From Sphingobium amiense (GTDB lineage Bacteria; Pseudomonadota; Alphaproteobacteria; Sphingomonadales; Sphingomonadaceae), in contig NZ_AP018664.1 of NCBI RefSeq assembly GCF_003967075.1, positions 3,746,001 to 3,810,000 of the forward strand: a stretch of DNA of 64,000 bases, given 5' to 3'. The notes beneath the pieces were generated by a model. The model did not search any database and was not told the DNA's origin. It saw only the letters and a list, made by a program, of their open reading frames with translations. A program made the position numbers and the translations under genes. Below are positions 42,667 through 51,394 of the stretch, piece by piece. Numbering within the stretch: the stretch's first letter is position 1; the number at the start of each line of letters is the position of its first letter.

Positions 42667-44427
42667 TCAGGCAGCGCGCGGGGCGGGGGAAGGAGTGCCG
42701 GGCGTGCCGCCCGGCGTGGAAGGCACGGCGACGGGCCGTCCCTGAAGCTGGGCCAGCACCTCATCGCGCGGGCCAAATGCGGCGACCCGCCCGTCGCGCA
42801 GCATCAGCACCTTGTTGGCGTTGGCGAGCGCGGAGTGTCGGTGCGCGATCACCACGACGATGCCCTTGCGCGCCCGCACCGAAGCGATCGCGTTCTGGAG
42901 CGCGGCGTCGCCGTCGGGATCGAGGTTGGAATTAGGTTCGTCCAGCACCACAAGGAAGGGATCGCGGTAGAGCGCGCGGGCAAGGCCGATGCGCTGCTGC
43001 TGCCCCATGGACAGGCCGCCGCCGCCCGGCCCCACTCTCGTGTCGTAACCCTGCGGCAACTGCACGATCATCTCGTGAACGCCCGCGGCGCGCGCCGCCG
43101 CGATCACATGTTCAGAGGAGACTTCGGACGAAAAGCGCGCGATATTGTCGCTGATCGTGCCTTCCAGCAGTTCGACCGTCTGGGGGAGATAGCCCATATT
43201 CTCGCCCAGCACGTCCATGTCCCACTGGTCGAGCGCCGCGCCGTCCATGCGCACCGCGCCGCGCAGCGGCCGCCAGATGCCGAGCAGCGCGCGGCCCAGC
43301 GAGGACTTGCCCGCCGCGCTGGGGCCGATGACGGCAAGGCCGTCGCCCGCCTCCAGATGCAGGTTGATGTCGTTGAGCGTGATGCGCTCGGTGCCCGGGG
43401 GCGCGAGGTAAAGCTGGTTGACGCTGAGGCTCTGCTGCGGCGCGGGCAGCGCGATCTGGTGCGGCTTGCGCGCCGGGACGGTGGCGAGCAGCGCGTCGAG
43501 CCGCCGCCAGCCTTCACGCGCCGCGCCGAAACCGCGCCAGTTGGCGATCGCCTGATCGACCGGAGCGAGTGCGCGGGCGGACAGCAGCGAGGAGGCGAAG
43601 ATCACGCCGCCGGTCGCCTTGCCCTCGATCACCAGCCATGCGCCGACGGTCAGGATCAGCGACTGAAGCAGCATCCGCCCGATCTTGCTGACGCCGCCAA
43701 GCGACGCCACCGTGCGCGACAGGGCGTGGTGCGCGGCCAGATGCTGACGGTTCACCGCGTCCCAGCGGTCGAGCAGGCGGGTGCGCATCCCCATCGACGC
43801 CAGCATCTCGCTGTGGCGGATCTGCGTTTCGGCGAGCGCGTTGCGGTTGCCCGCGATGGGCGCGAGCTGCGTCGTGGGCTTGCGCACCACATGTTCGGTG
43901 ACAAGCGTCAGGCTGAACAGCGCGATGCTGCCCGCCAGCGCGGTGACGCCGATCCAGAAGTGCAGCAGGAAGAGGGTGCCGACGAAGAACAGGATCCACG
44001 GCAGGTCGATGAGGGTGGCGGGGCCGGAGCCGGAGAGGAAGGCGCGGATATTGGCAAGGTCGCGCATCGGCGCGAGGCCGTCCGCGCCGACCCGGTTGCC
44101 CGAAAGCGCGGCGTCGGTCATCGCCTCCTGCACGCGCCGCGAAAGCTGAAGGTCGAACCCGTTGGCGATGTCGTTCAGCGTATGGGTGCGCATCTGGTCG
44201 AACATGCCCTGAAAGGCATAGACGCCTACCAGCATCACCAGCAGTCCGATCAGCGTCGGCAGGCTGTGGCTCGGCAGCACCGAATCGTAGATCAGCATCA
44301 TGTAGATCGACCCGCCCAGCAGCAGGATGTTGAGCAGCGCGCTCAGCAGGCCGACAGCGGCGAAAGCGGTCCGGTAGCGCCCGATCGCCGCGCGCAATTC
44401 TCCCGGTTCGCCCGATTTGCGAAACAT
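42667..44427 (-). CDS. type I secretion ABC transporter, PrtD/PrsD family (AtrD-like)
   Basis: A 586-residue fused membrane/ATPase protein. Five to six TM segments occupy about residues 20-300, without an N-terminal C39 peptidase-like domain, so it is PrtD type. The ATPase has Walker A AVIGPSAAGKSSLGRAL, a Q-loop MGYLPQTVELL, the signature as LSMGQQQRIGLARAL (LSMGQ where LSGGQ is usual), Walker B FLVVLDEPNSNLD and H-loop VVIAHRHSAL. It exports unfolded proteins with C-terminal signals, together with the HlyD-like partner. Candidate cargos would be surface enzymes or adhesins; none in the window carries RTX repeats. It belongs to the minus-strand run beginning at ugd. Confidence 0.93.
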   Translation of the reverse strand: MFRKSGEPGELRAAIGRYRTAFAAVGLLSALLNILLLGGSIYMMLIYDSVLPSHSLPTLIGLLVMLVGVYAFQGMFDQMRTHTLNDIANGFDLQLSRRVQEAMTDAALSGNRVGADGLAPMRDLANIRAFLSGSGPATLIDLPWILFFVGTLFLLHFWIGVTALAGSIALFSLTLVTEHVVRKPTTQLAPIAGNRNALAETQIRHSEMLASMGMRTRLLDRWDAVNRQHLAAHHALSRTVASLGGVSKIGRMLLQSLILTVGAWLVIEGKATGGVIFASSLLSARALAPVDQAIANWRGFGAAREGWRRLDALLATVPARKPHQIALPAPQQSLSVNQLYLAPPGTERITLNDINLHLEAGDGLAVIGPSAAGKSSLGRALLGIWRPLRGAVRMDGAALDQWDMDVLGENMGYLPQTVELLEGTISDNIARFSSEVSSEHVIAAARAAGVHEMIVQLPQGYDTRVGPGGGGLSMGQQQRIGLARALYRDPFLVVLDEPNSNLDPDGDAALQNAIASVRARKGIVVVIAHRHSALANANKVLMLRDGRVAAFGPRDEVLAQLQGRPVAVPSTPGGTPGTPSPAPRAA

Positions 44428-44517
44428 AGCCAGTTAACCCTCAAGATGGTCCGTCGCTCGCTTCGGCGCGGTCATCCCCCGAGCTAGGCGAATTTGGTAA
44501 ATTTTTGCTGAAATCGC

Positions 44518-44529
44518 CCGGTTTACCGG
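44518..44529. promoter_or_regulatory. short palindrome CCGGT-TT-ACCGG upstream of the exporter operon
   Basis: This perfect inverted repeat lies in the 135-base gap between an acyltransferase gene and the ABC exporter gene, next to an AT-rich patch (44490-44512) that stands out from the GC-rich surroundings. The gap is long enough to hold a separate promoter for the exporter pair. The assignment is tentative. Confidence 0.3.
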
Positions 44530-44562
44530 CGCTATTGCGACCAACCGAGTGGCAGGGGGCGT

Positions 44563-45633
44563 TCAGCGCGCCGCCCTGCCCTCCACGCGCGCACGGGTCC
44601 AGCGGATGAGCGGCTTTTCGATCAGCAGGTGGATGAGCACGCCGCCGCCGAGCGACAGCGCCAGCAAGCCCGCGACCATGACCGGGGCGGGCAGTGTCAG
44701 GTGCAGCTTCGTCAGGACCGTCAGCGCGCAGACCTGAAGATGCAGGTGGAAGAGGTAGATGGAATAGGAAGCGTCGCCCAGCAGTTCGCCCACCCCGGTG
44801 AGCAGCCCCGGCGGGCAATGCACCCGCGCCGAAAAGCCCACCAGCAGCGCGCCCGTCGCGCCCATCGTCAGCACGAGGGGGAGCGTCTGTCCCACAAATC
44901 CCGTCGCTGCGACCAGCGCGAACAGCAGGATGCCAAGCCCGTAGATGGCAACCAGCGGATGCACCGGCGAACGCCATTCGCCAACCGGCGGGCTGCGCAC
45001 CCAGGCAAGGCCGAGGATCAGCCCAGCGCCGAATTCCAGATTGACGGTGCTGAACAGGATCGAGGCTGCGCTGTCGATGAAGGCGGTGGTCGCTGTCATC
45101 GACCCCAGCGACGCGACATAGGCGATGGGCGACAGCACCCAGATAAGGATCAGCCAGCGCAGCGCTTTCGGCCCGAAGAAGGCGAGGCAGAAGATGAGGT
45201 AGAAGAGGAACTCCTGCCGCAGCGTCCAGATGACATCGGGCTTGAGGTTCGAAAAAGGCAGCAGGAACAGCGCGCGGACATAGCCCGCCACCTCGAACCC
45301 CGCGCGGTTGGCCGCGAACTGCAGCGCCGCATAGGACAGGATCGCCAGCCACATCAGCGGCACGATCCGCACGAAGCGCTTGGCGAAATAGCTGCGCGCG
45401 GTCAGGCGCGGCACCCATTCCCGCCCGCGCAGATTGACCGTCGCGATGATGAAGGCGCTGATGACGAAGAAGATGTCGACGCCCAGAAACCCATATTCGA
45501 GCTGCCGGTTGAAGAAGGCCTGCCCGCCATATTTGGGCAGCGCCGTCATCCCCGACGCATGGCTCACCACCACCGCCGTCGCGCAGAAACCGCGCAGGAT
45601 CTGAAGTCCCTCTAGCTTCTTGTGGTCGGCCAT
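44563..45633 (-). CDS. acyltransferase-3 family membrane protein 6
   Basis: A 356-residue polytopic protein with LEGLQILRGFCATAVVVSHA (catalytic-type His), GVDIFFVISAFIIATVNLRG, VIWTLRQEFLFYLIFCLAFF (second conserved block with Glu) and about ten TM segments. It is typical of O-acyltransferases acting on EPS or LPS sugars. FFVISA replaces the usual FFVISG. It follows a GT4 gene by 62 bases and precedes the type I exporter genes by 135. It probably acylates the polymer made by the ugd/flippase/GT4 group. Confidence 0.9.
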   Translation of the reverse strand: MADHKKLEGLQILRGFCATAVVVSHASGMTALPKYGGQAFFNRQLEYGFLGVDIFFVISAFIIATVNLRGREWVPRLTARSYFAKRFVRIVPLMWLAILSYAALQFAANRAGFEVAGYVRALFLLPFSNLKPDVIWTLRQEFLFYLIFCLAFFGPKALRWLILIWVLSPIAYVASLGSMTATTAFIDSAASILFSTVNLEFGAGLILGLAWVRSPPVGEWRSPVHPLVAIYGLGILLFALVAATGFVGQTLPLVLTMGATGALLVGFSARVHCPPGLLTGVGELLGDASYSIYLFHLHLQVCALTVLTKLHLTLPAPVMVAGLLALSLGGGVLIHLLIEKPLIRWTRARVEGRAAR

Positions 45634-45695
45634 GATCGTCCCCCTGCCCGATGCTTAGGAAGGCTGACGGCCAAAGCCCAGCGCTATTTCGCGCC

Positions 45696-46916
45696 TCAGC
45701 CGCGCCGCATCAATTCGGCACGGTGGGCGTAGAGCGCATCCTCGGTGTAGAGCGTCCCGCTCTGCGCCGCCGCGCCCAGCAGCGCCACCATAGCCGCGCG
45801 GTCGGCATGCAGTGCCGCAATCCGGTCCGCCAGCGCCGTGCTGTCGGCTGGGGGCACGAACAGCCCCCCGCCGTGCCGCTCCACCAGCCCGCGCGGATAA
45901 CCGCCGTCATAGCCGATGATCGGGCATCCCGACACCAGCGCCTCGATCAGGCAGCGCGCCGATTCGGCGGTCCGGTGGCAGAAGAGCAGCATGTCGCTGT
46001 CCCGCAGGGCGGCGAGCAGCACGTCGCGCCGCCCCTCGAATCCCGGCAGGTCGACCCTGTCCCCAAGGCCCGACGCTGCGACTCGCGAGCGCATCGCCGC
46101 AAGATCCGGCCCGTCGCCGATCCAGCGGGCGGTGAACGGCACGCCCGCCTTGTCCAGCCGCTCCAGCACGTCGATCCAGTCCGACGGCCCCTTCATTGCC
46201 GCCGCGCGCCCGACATAGACGATCCGCAAGGGCGCGCCCGACGCGACATGCGCCTGCTTCGCCGCCAGCGCGGCGGCGTCGATCTGGTCTGTCGCATGGG
46301 TGTGCGTGTCATAGGTGCAGTGCGGGTCGGGCGCGTGACGCGCATAATGGTCGAACGTGTCGCGCCCCTGCAGCAGTGCGACGCGGCTGTGGCGCAGCAG
46401 ATGCCGCGTCCATGCTTCCATCGCGGGGGCCATTGCGGCGGCGGCAAGGCGTCTGGGGAAGGGCGCGTCCGCCACCTTGTTGCGCAGCACGCTCGCTTCC
46501 ACCCGGTCGATCCACGCGGCATAGGCGCGCTTCTGCCCGATCGCCTCCTGCGCCGCGAGCGCGGGCCAGTCGCCCACCAGCCCGCCGATGGTGAAGCAGA
46601 GATGCCGGTGCTGCGCCACCAGCGGCGCGAGTTGCGCCCGAACGGCTTTCACATGCCGCGCCATGGCCCCAAGCCGATAGGCCCATGGCAGCGCGACAAT
46701 ATGGATCGTGCCGTCTTCCACGCCGCCGTCCGCATCGACCCAGCTCGCCGATCCCGCACCCGCATCGCCATGATCGACGCCGCAAAAGGTCACGCGGCCG
46801 AAATGCTGCCGCCATTGGGCGATGCCTGCTGCCGTCTGGTCGTCGATCTGCCATCCGCGCGGCCCCTTGCGCATCGGCACATGCGTCACCAGCAGCAGCG
46901 ATTCCTCATGCCCCAC
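45696..46916 (-). CDS. GT4-type glycosyltransferase 5
   Basis: A protein of about 406 residues. GTG 46916 is preferred because GGGAGGAG lies 5 bases upstream and the product then begins GHEESLLLVTHVPMRKG; an ATG overlapping the flippase end would add 12 residues. The donor domain shows IVYVGRAAAMKGPSDWIDVL, ARWIGDGPDLAAMRS and RTAESARCLIEALVSGCPII, a GT4 pattern with one acidic position less usual (AESA). The N-terminal domain is longer than in the other GT4 proteins of the window. It is 17 bases downstream of the flippase gene, so both probably serve one repeat unit. Confidence 0.85.
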   Translation of the reverse strand: MGHEESLLLVTHVPMRKGPRGWQIDDQTAAGIAQWRQHFGRVTFCGVDHGDAGAGSASWVDADGGVEDGTIHIVALPWAYRLGAMARHVKAVRAQLAPLVAQHRHLCFTIGGLVGDWPALAAQEAIGQKRAYAAWIDRVEASVLRNKVADAPFPRRLAAAAMAPAMEAWTRHLLRHSRVALLQGRDTFDHYARHAPDPHCTYDTHTHATDQIDAAALAAKQAHVASGAPLRIVYVGRAAAMKGPSDWIDVLERLDKAGVPFTARWIGDGPDLAAMRSRVAASGLGDRVDLPGFEGRRDVLLAALRDSDMLLFCHRTAESARCLIEALVSGCPIIGYDGGYPRGLVERHGGGLFVPPADSTALADRIAALHADRAAMVALLGAAAQSGTLYTEDALYAHRAELMRRG

Positions 46917-46933
46917 GCGCGCTCCTCCCGCTT

Positions 46934-48265
46934 TCACCCCATCAACGCCCATGGCACGCCCAGCCCCATCGCCAGCCGGATCGCGATCCACGTCCCCGCT
47001 ATTCCCGCAAGGCCGAGGCTGAACGCCGCGTCCTGCCGCAGGAAGGTCATGCCGAGCCGCCGCTGCGTGCGCAGCAGCAGCAGGTAGCGGCTGACCTCGC
47101 CCGCCGGCAGCGCCATCAGCGCGCCGGGCAGGCCGCCCAGCGCAAAGCCGGTCGGCAGCGCGATGGCGATCACGATGCTGCGGACCATGTTGGCGAGGCT
47201 GACGAACTGCGGCCGCCCGTGGCCGAACACCGTCGCTTCGTTGAGCGATGCGAGCACCCCGATCCAGCTTCCGACCAGCAGCAGGCACAGCATCCACCCC
47301 GCCTCCTCATAGCGCCGGCCATAGAGGATATGGATCGCCCAGTCGGACCAGGCCATCACCGTGCCGATGCCCAGCATCACCAGCGCCACGAACTGACCGC
47401 GCGTGCGGGCAAGGTCGCGCCGGGCCGCGCGGTCGAAGCTCTCCCGGTTGCGCGCGATGAAGGGGAAGACGATCTGGAACGCCAGCCGCCCCGCCACGGT
47501 CTGCGGCAGGTCCGACACCGTCTTGGCAAGGCCATAGACGCCCAGCATCGCCAGCGGCACGACAAGGCCCAGATAGAGCCGGTCGATATAGACGGCGGCA
47601 TAGAGCGCCAGCGACGACATCATGATCCACTTGCTGAAATGCAGGATCGCGACGGCATGCTCCCTGTGGAAGGTCAGCCGGTGGCGGACATGGGGCAGGG
47701 CGTAGCTGAAGGCGGAGCGGGCGCAGAGGGTCAGCAATATGCCGAATATCGGCGCCCACACATTTTTCAGCGCCACCGCGAAGGCGACATTGAGCGCAAG
47801 GCCGGTGACTTCGGTCGCCAGCTCGAACAGGTTGCGCGTGCGCACGTCCATGCGGCGCGAGAGGCTGTAGATCGAGGTGGAGGCGAGTGAGCTGAGGAAC
47901 GGCGCGGCGCTCATCGCCAGCATCACGGCAACGTCGATGCCATAGGCGTGGGCGAGCAGCGGCGCGAGGCTGGCGAAGGCGAGCGAAATGAGCACGCCGC
48001 GCACGATCTGCATCGTCCAGACCGTGTTGAGGAAAGCGGGATCGTCGCCATGCGGGCTGGAGACGACATTCTGTTCGAAGCCGAGGTCGGTGAGCAGGTC
48101 GGTGCCCACCCGCGCGGCCTGCGCGATGACGACGACGCCCAACACTGTGGGGCCGAGCAGTTGCGACAGCACGATGCTGGAGGAGAAGCGGATGCCTGCG
48201 GACGCGACATAGGTGCCGATCGTCCACAGGGACTTGGCGGCGATCGACCCTTCACCGCTTCGCAT
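46934..48265 (-). CDS. polysaccharide flippase (Wzx/PST family) 3
   Basis: A 443-residue protein with about 12-14 hydrophobic segments, starting MRSGEGSIAAKSLWTIGTY. TM1 is followed by SIVLSQLLGPTVLGVVVIAQ and LLTDLGFEQNVVSS, family features of flippases that move lipid-linked repeats. The ATG is preceded by a leader of about 136 bases after ugd that contains a 7-bp hairpin (48340-48359). It forms a unit with the downstream GT4. This is the third flippase-like protein in 28 kb, which suggests more than one polymer or a composite locus. Confidence 0.88.
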   Translation of the reverse strand: MRSGEGSIAAKSLWTIGTYVASAGIRFSSSIVLSQLLGPTVLGVVVIAQAARVGTDLLTDLGFEQNVVSSPHGDDPAFLNTVWTMQIVRGVLISLAFASLAPLLAHAYGIDVAVMLAMSAAPFLSSLASTSIYSLSRRMDVRTRNLFELATEVTGLALNVAFAVALKNVWAPIFGILLTLCARSAFSYALPHVRHRLTFHREHAVAILHFSKWIMMSSLALYAAVYIDRLYLGLVVPLAMLGVYGLAKTVSDLPQTVAGRLAFQIVFPFIARNRESFDRAARRDLARTRGQFVALVMLGIGTVMAWSDWAIHILYGRRYEEAGWMLCLLLVGSWIGVLASLNEATVFGHGRPQFVSLANMVRSIVIAIALPTGFALGGLPGALMALPAGEVSRYLLLLRTQRRLGMTFLRQDAAFSLGLAGIAGTWIAIRLAMGLGVPWALMG

Positions 48266-48339
48266 GATGATCGCCCCGTCGCTTCACCCCGTCTGCCTTA
48301 CAGCCATCGCGGCCCAAGTCGATTGCGAATTTTCACGAT

Positions 48340-48359
48340 GCGGGCGGCCCCGCGCCCGC
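48340..48359. terminator. terminator-like hairpin between ugd and the flippase gene
   Basis: GCGGGCG (48340-48346) and CGCCCGC (48353-48359) form a perfect 7-bp stem with a 6-base loop in the 136-base gap downstream of ugd. No T-run follows on either strand, so it may attenuate or stabilise rather than fully terminate. Confidence 0.35.
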
Positions 48360-48401
48360 TTCGGGACGCAAATCACCCTTCGCCCCGCAACTAGCCTTAT
48401 T

Positions 48402-49568
48402 TCAATCTGACCCGAAGAGGTCTCGTGTGAAGACCTTGTCGCCTGCGGGCTGGAGTTCGGGTGTCATGCGGTTGGCGATGATGACGTCGGAGGTCTGGAG
48501 GAACTGGTCGAGGTCGCGGATGACGGGCGATCCGAAGAAGGCGTCTTCATTGAGCGCGGGTTCGTAGATGACGACGGATATGCCCTTGGCCTTGACCCGC
48601 TTCATGATGCCCTGGATCGAGGACTGGCGGAAATTGTCGGACCCCGCCTTCATGACGAGGCGGAACACGCCCACGGTTCTGGGCTTCTGTGCGATGATCC
48701 GGTCGGCGAGGAAATCCTTGCGCGTGCGGTTGGCCTCGACGATGGCGTGGATCAGGTTCTGGGGCACCTGCGCATAGTTGGCGAGGAGCTGCTTGGTGTC
48801 CTTGGGCAGGCAGTAGCCGCCATAGCCGAAGCTGGGATTGTTATAATGCGCGCCGATCCGGGGATCGAGGCTGACGCCGTCGATGATCTGGCGCGTGTCC
48901 ATGCCGCCTGCGATGGCGTAGCTGTCCAGTTCGTTGAAGAAGGCGACCCGCATTGCGAGATAGGTGTTGGCGAAGAGCTTGATCGCCTCGGCCTCGCGCG
49001 CGTCGGTGAAGAGGATCTGCGCGTCCTTCTTCTCCGCCCCCTGAAGCAGCAGCCCGGCAAAGACCCGCGCCCGCTCCGACCGCTCGCCCACGATGATGCG
49101 CGAAGGGTGGAGATTGTCGTAGAGCGCGCGTCCTTCGCGCAGGAATTCGGGGCTGAAGATCACCTGATCGGTGCCAAGGCTCGCGCGCACATCGTCGATA
49201 TAGCCCACCGGAATGGTCGACTTGACCACCACCGTCACGGTCGCGCTGGCGGCGATGGCGGTCGCGATCACCGCGTCGACCGAACGCGTGTCGAACTTGT
49301 TGGTGTCGGCGTCATAGTTGGTCGGCGTCGCGACGATGGCGAAGTCCGCTCCCGCGAGCGCTTCCTGCGCGTCCGTCGTCGCGCGCAGATCGAGCGGCCG
49401 GTTGGCGAGGAAATCCTCCAGCTCCACATCGCTGATCGGCGACTGGCGGGCATTGAGCTGCGCAACCCGCTCCTCCGATATGTCGACCGCCACAACCTCA
49501 TTATGCTGCGCCAGCAGCACCGCGTTCGACAGCCCGACATAGCCAAGCCCAAAAACAGCTATCTTCAT
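48402..49568 (-). CDS. ugd: UDP-glucose 6-dehydrogenase
   Basis: A 388-residue enzyme that oxidises UDP-glucose to UDP-glucuronate with two NAD. It shows [20 protein letters not shown] (NAD fold), [60 protein letters not shown] and the catalytic Cys253 in [11 protein letters not shown]. The length is that of the short E. coli Ugd type. It supplies GlcA for the polymer and, through the epimerase at 28705, GalA. It is the first gene of the minus-strand run toward 41309. A candidate promoter and dyad lie directly upstream (49646-49696). Confidence 0.96.
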   Translation of the reverse strand: MKIAVFGLGYVGLSNAVLLAQHNEVVAVDISEERVAQLNARQSPISDVELEDFLANRPLDLRATTDAQEALAGADFAIVATPTNYDADTNKFDTRSVDAVIATAIAASATVTVVVKSTIPVGYIDDVRASLGTDQVIFSPEFLREGRALYDNLHPSRIIVGERSERARVFAGLLLQGAEKKDAQILFTDAREAEAIKLFANTYLAMRVAFFNELDSYAIAGGMDTRQIIDGVSLDPRIGAHYNNPSFGYGGYCLPKDTKQLLANYAQVPQNLIHAIVEANRTRKDFLADRIIAQKPRTVGVFRLVMKAGSDNFRQSSIQGIMKRVKAKGISVVIYEPALNEDAFFGSPVIRDLDQFLQTSDVIIANRMTPELQPAGDKVFTRDLFGSD

Positions 49569-49645
49569 CTCAACTCTCTCGCTCGCAACAGGGACGCGCG
49601 CCGATCAGGCCCGCCCGGACGCATCCGGACCGCCTGTCCTCTCAC

Positions 49646-49667
49646 GGGGTGTTTCTGAAACCGCCCC
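49646..49667. promoter_or_regulatory. dyad at the candidate ugd transcription start
   Basis: GGGG-t-GTTTC-t-GAAAC-cg-CCCC (49646-49667) is an almost perfect inverted repeat about 80 bases upstream of the ugd ATG and just downstream of its candidate -10 box. It may be an operator or an mRNA leader hairpin. Confidence 0.4.
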
Positions 49668-49696
49668 ATAGACTATCCCCACCACGCACACGTCAA
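49668..49696 (-). promoter_or_regulatory. candidate sigma70 promoter for ugd
   Basis: On the minus strand TTGACG (49696-49691) and GTCTAT (49673-49668) are separated by 17 bases and point at ugd, in the 174-base gap after the catabolic operon. The -35 box is close to consensus; the -10 box is weaker. Confidence 0.4.
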
Positions 49697-49742
49697 CCCC
49701 TTTGTGACGCAGGGGCAATGAACCGTTGCGCCGCAGCGACGG

Positions 49743-50567
49743 TCAGTCGGTCGGGAGACCGGCGCGCGCCAGCGCGGCATTCAGGTAGCGGCGAAAGGCG
49801 GATGTCCGCCCGGCGTCCCGCGCTCTCAGCCAGGCCAGCGCCACCACCGGACGCCAGCGCGCCAGCATGTCCGGCGTCACGCCTGCGCCCGCCAGATAGC
49901 TGCGCCGCATCCGCCGCGCGGCCCAGTCCCGCCACAGGTTCGTCACCCAGTCGTTCGGCCCGACGCCGAAGCGCATCAGCATTTCGGATCGCACCATGTC
50001 CGCCGCCGGATGCCCCGCCGCAGCCTTCGACCAGTCGATCACGGCCAGCCCCTGCGCCGTCATCATGACATTGCCGAGGTGGAAGTCGCCATGGCTCAGC
50101 GCCGCCCCGTCCGGCAGCGTTTCCAGATAGGCGATCGCCGCCTTTTGCAGGCCGGGGGAGGCCGGACCATAGGCGATGTCGGTCGCCAGCACCTGTTTTA
50201 AGGATCGCAGGTCCGCCGGTGCCTGCGCCGCATGGACCGCCCGGAGCGTCGCACCCATCCGGTCGAGCATTTGCGCCGCGCGCATCGGGTGGCGGCGAAT
50301 CCACGCCATAGCGGTCGGCCCATCGAGCCGGGGGTAGACGATGCCGCGCTGCCCGTCCTGCTCGCGCCGTTCGATCGCGGCGGCGGTCGGAATGCCGCAT
50401 CGGGCGGCATGGGCGGATGCCGCCGCTTCCCGCGCGATCATCTCGTCCGACACGCTGGCCCGGAACAACTTCAGCACCCGCCCGTCGCCCAGATCGAAAA
50501 GCTGCGCGCTCGCGCCTTGCGCGAAAGCGGAGCGGGGCGGGGGAGGGGGGGAGGCTGGCGGAACCAT
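49743..50567 (-). CDS. aminoglycoside phosphotransferase (APH)-fold protein, possible small-molecule kinase
   Basis: A protein of about 274 residues starting at ATG 50567 (MVPPASPPPPPRSAFAQG) with an AAGGAAGG run just upstream. The kinase-like fold shows LFDLGDGRVLKLFRASVSDE (ATP-site Lys), ALSHGDFHLGNVMM (catalytic H-G-D and Asn) and LAVIDWSKAAAGHPAADM (metal-binding Asp). The Pro run at the N-terminus is unusual. Members phosphorylate antibiotics, choline, homoserine or acyl-CoA hydroxyls, so specificity is open. It follows the isomerase gene by 32 bases in the acyl-CoA operon and is not closely similar to the ACAD10/11-like phosphotransferase upstream. Confidence 0.82.
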   Translation of the reverse strand: MVPPASPPPPPRSAFAQGASAQLFDLGDGRVLKLFRASVSDEMIAREAAASAHAARCGIPTAAAIERREQDGQRGIVYPRLDGPTAMAWIRRHPMRAAQMLDRMGATLRAVHAAQAPADLRSLKQVLATDIAYGPASPGLQKAAIAYLETLPDGAALSHGDFHLGNVMMTAQGLAVIDWSKAAAGHPAADMVRSEMLMRFGVGPNDWVTNLWRDWAARRMRRSYLAGAGVTPDMLARWRPVVALAWLRARDAGRTSAFRRYLNAALARAGLPTD

Positions 50568-50599
50568 CCTTCCTTCCCTGACGCCAGACGCCCGCGCTT

Positions 50600-51394
50600 T
50601 CAAGCCATGGGGAAATCCGGCGGCCTCCTGGCGAAATAGGCGGCCAGCCCCTCGCGGCCCTCCGCCGAAGCGCCCGCCCGGCTGATCGCACCGGCTTCGC
50701 TTTCCAACTGGGTTTCCAGTCCGGTCTGGAAACTGTCGCGCAACAGCGCCCGCGCCGCGCCCACCGCGCCGGTCGCCGCGCGCGCGAGGGTCGCCGCCAT
50801 CGCCTCGCCCTCGGCGGCCAGAGCATCGTCCTCCACCGTCCGGGTGACAAGACCGATCCGCTCCGCTTCCTCCGCCTTCACGCGGCGGTTGGTCAGGATC
50901 ATCTCCTGCGCCTTGCGCAGTCCCACGAGGCGCGGCAGCAGCCAGCTCATGCCGCCATCGGGCGTCAGGCCAATCGCGCCATAGGCCGCAGTGAAATGCG
51001 CCGACTCCGCGCACAGCACGACATCGCCCGCGATGGCGAGGCTGAGGCCCGCGCCCGCCGCCGGGCCGTTCACCAGCGTGACGAGCGGCTTGGCCATGCG
51101 GGCGAAGCGGGCGACCGCGCCATGCAGCGTGCCCGCCAGTTCGAGGAGTAGCGCCTCGACATTCCCGCCCGCAGCCCGGAAGCTGCCCACATCGCCCCCG
51201 GCGCAGAACAGCCGCCCCGCGCCGGTCAGCAGGACGCAGCGGATGGCGGCGTCGGTCTGGCAACGGGTGGCGACATCGACCAGAGCGCGCGCCATGGGCA
51301 TGTCGATGGCATTGCCCGCCTCGGGCCGGTTGAGCGTTACCCGCGCGATCCCGTCCGCGACGGCGAAGTGAACGGGAGAGGCGGTGTCGTTCAT
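50600..51394 (-). CDS. enoyl-CoA hydratase/isomerase family protein, PaaG-like
   Basis: A protein of about 264 residues starting at ATG 51394, which overlaps the upstream phosphotransferase stop (ATGA). The crotonase fold shows VTLNRPEAGNAIDMPMA, FCAGGDVGSF (oxyanion hole), VNGPAAGAGLSLAIAGDVVL and YGAIGLTPDGGMSWLLPRLV. The Glu of the first catalytic position of true hydratases is replaced (GAGLSLA), while the Asp in TPDGG remains. This is the PaaG-type pattern of isomerases. It probably shifts or hydrates a double bond in a CoA ester made by the dehydrogenase of the same operon. Confidence 0.9.
   Translation of the reverse strand: MNDTASPVHFAVADGIARVTLNRPEAGNAIDMPMARALVDVATRCQTDAAIRCVLLTGAGRLFCAGGDVGSFRAAGGNVEALLLELAGTLHGAVARFARMAKPLVTLVNGPAAGAGLSLAIAGDVVLCAESAHFTAAYGAIGLTPDGGMSWLLPRLVGLRKAQEMILTNRRVKAEEAERIGLVTRTVEDDALAAEGEAMAATLARAATGAVGAARALLRDSFQTGLETQLESEAGAISRAGASAEGREGLAAYFARRPPDFPMA

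Noticed and set aside
42835..44487. A 550-codon plus-strand frame opposite the ABC exporter gene
   Set aside because: It is the antisense of a canonical ABC transporter and shows no family motif.
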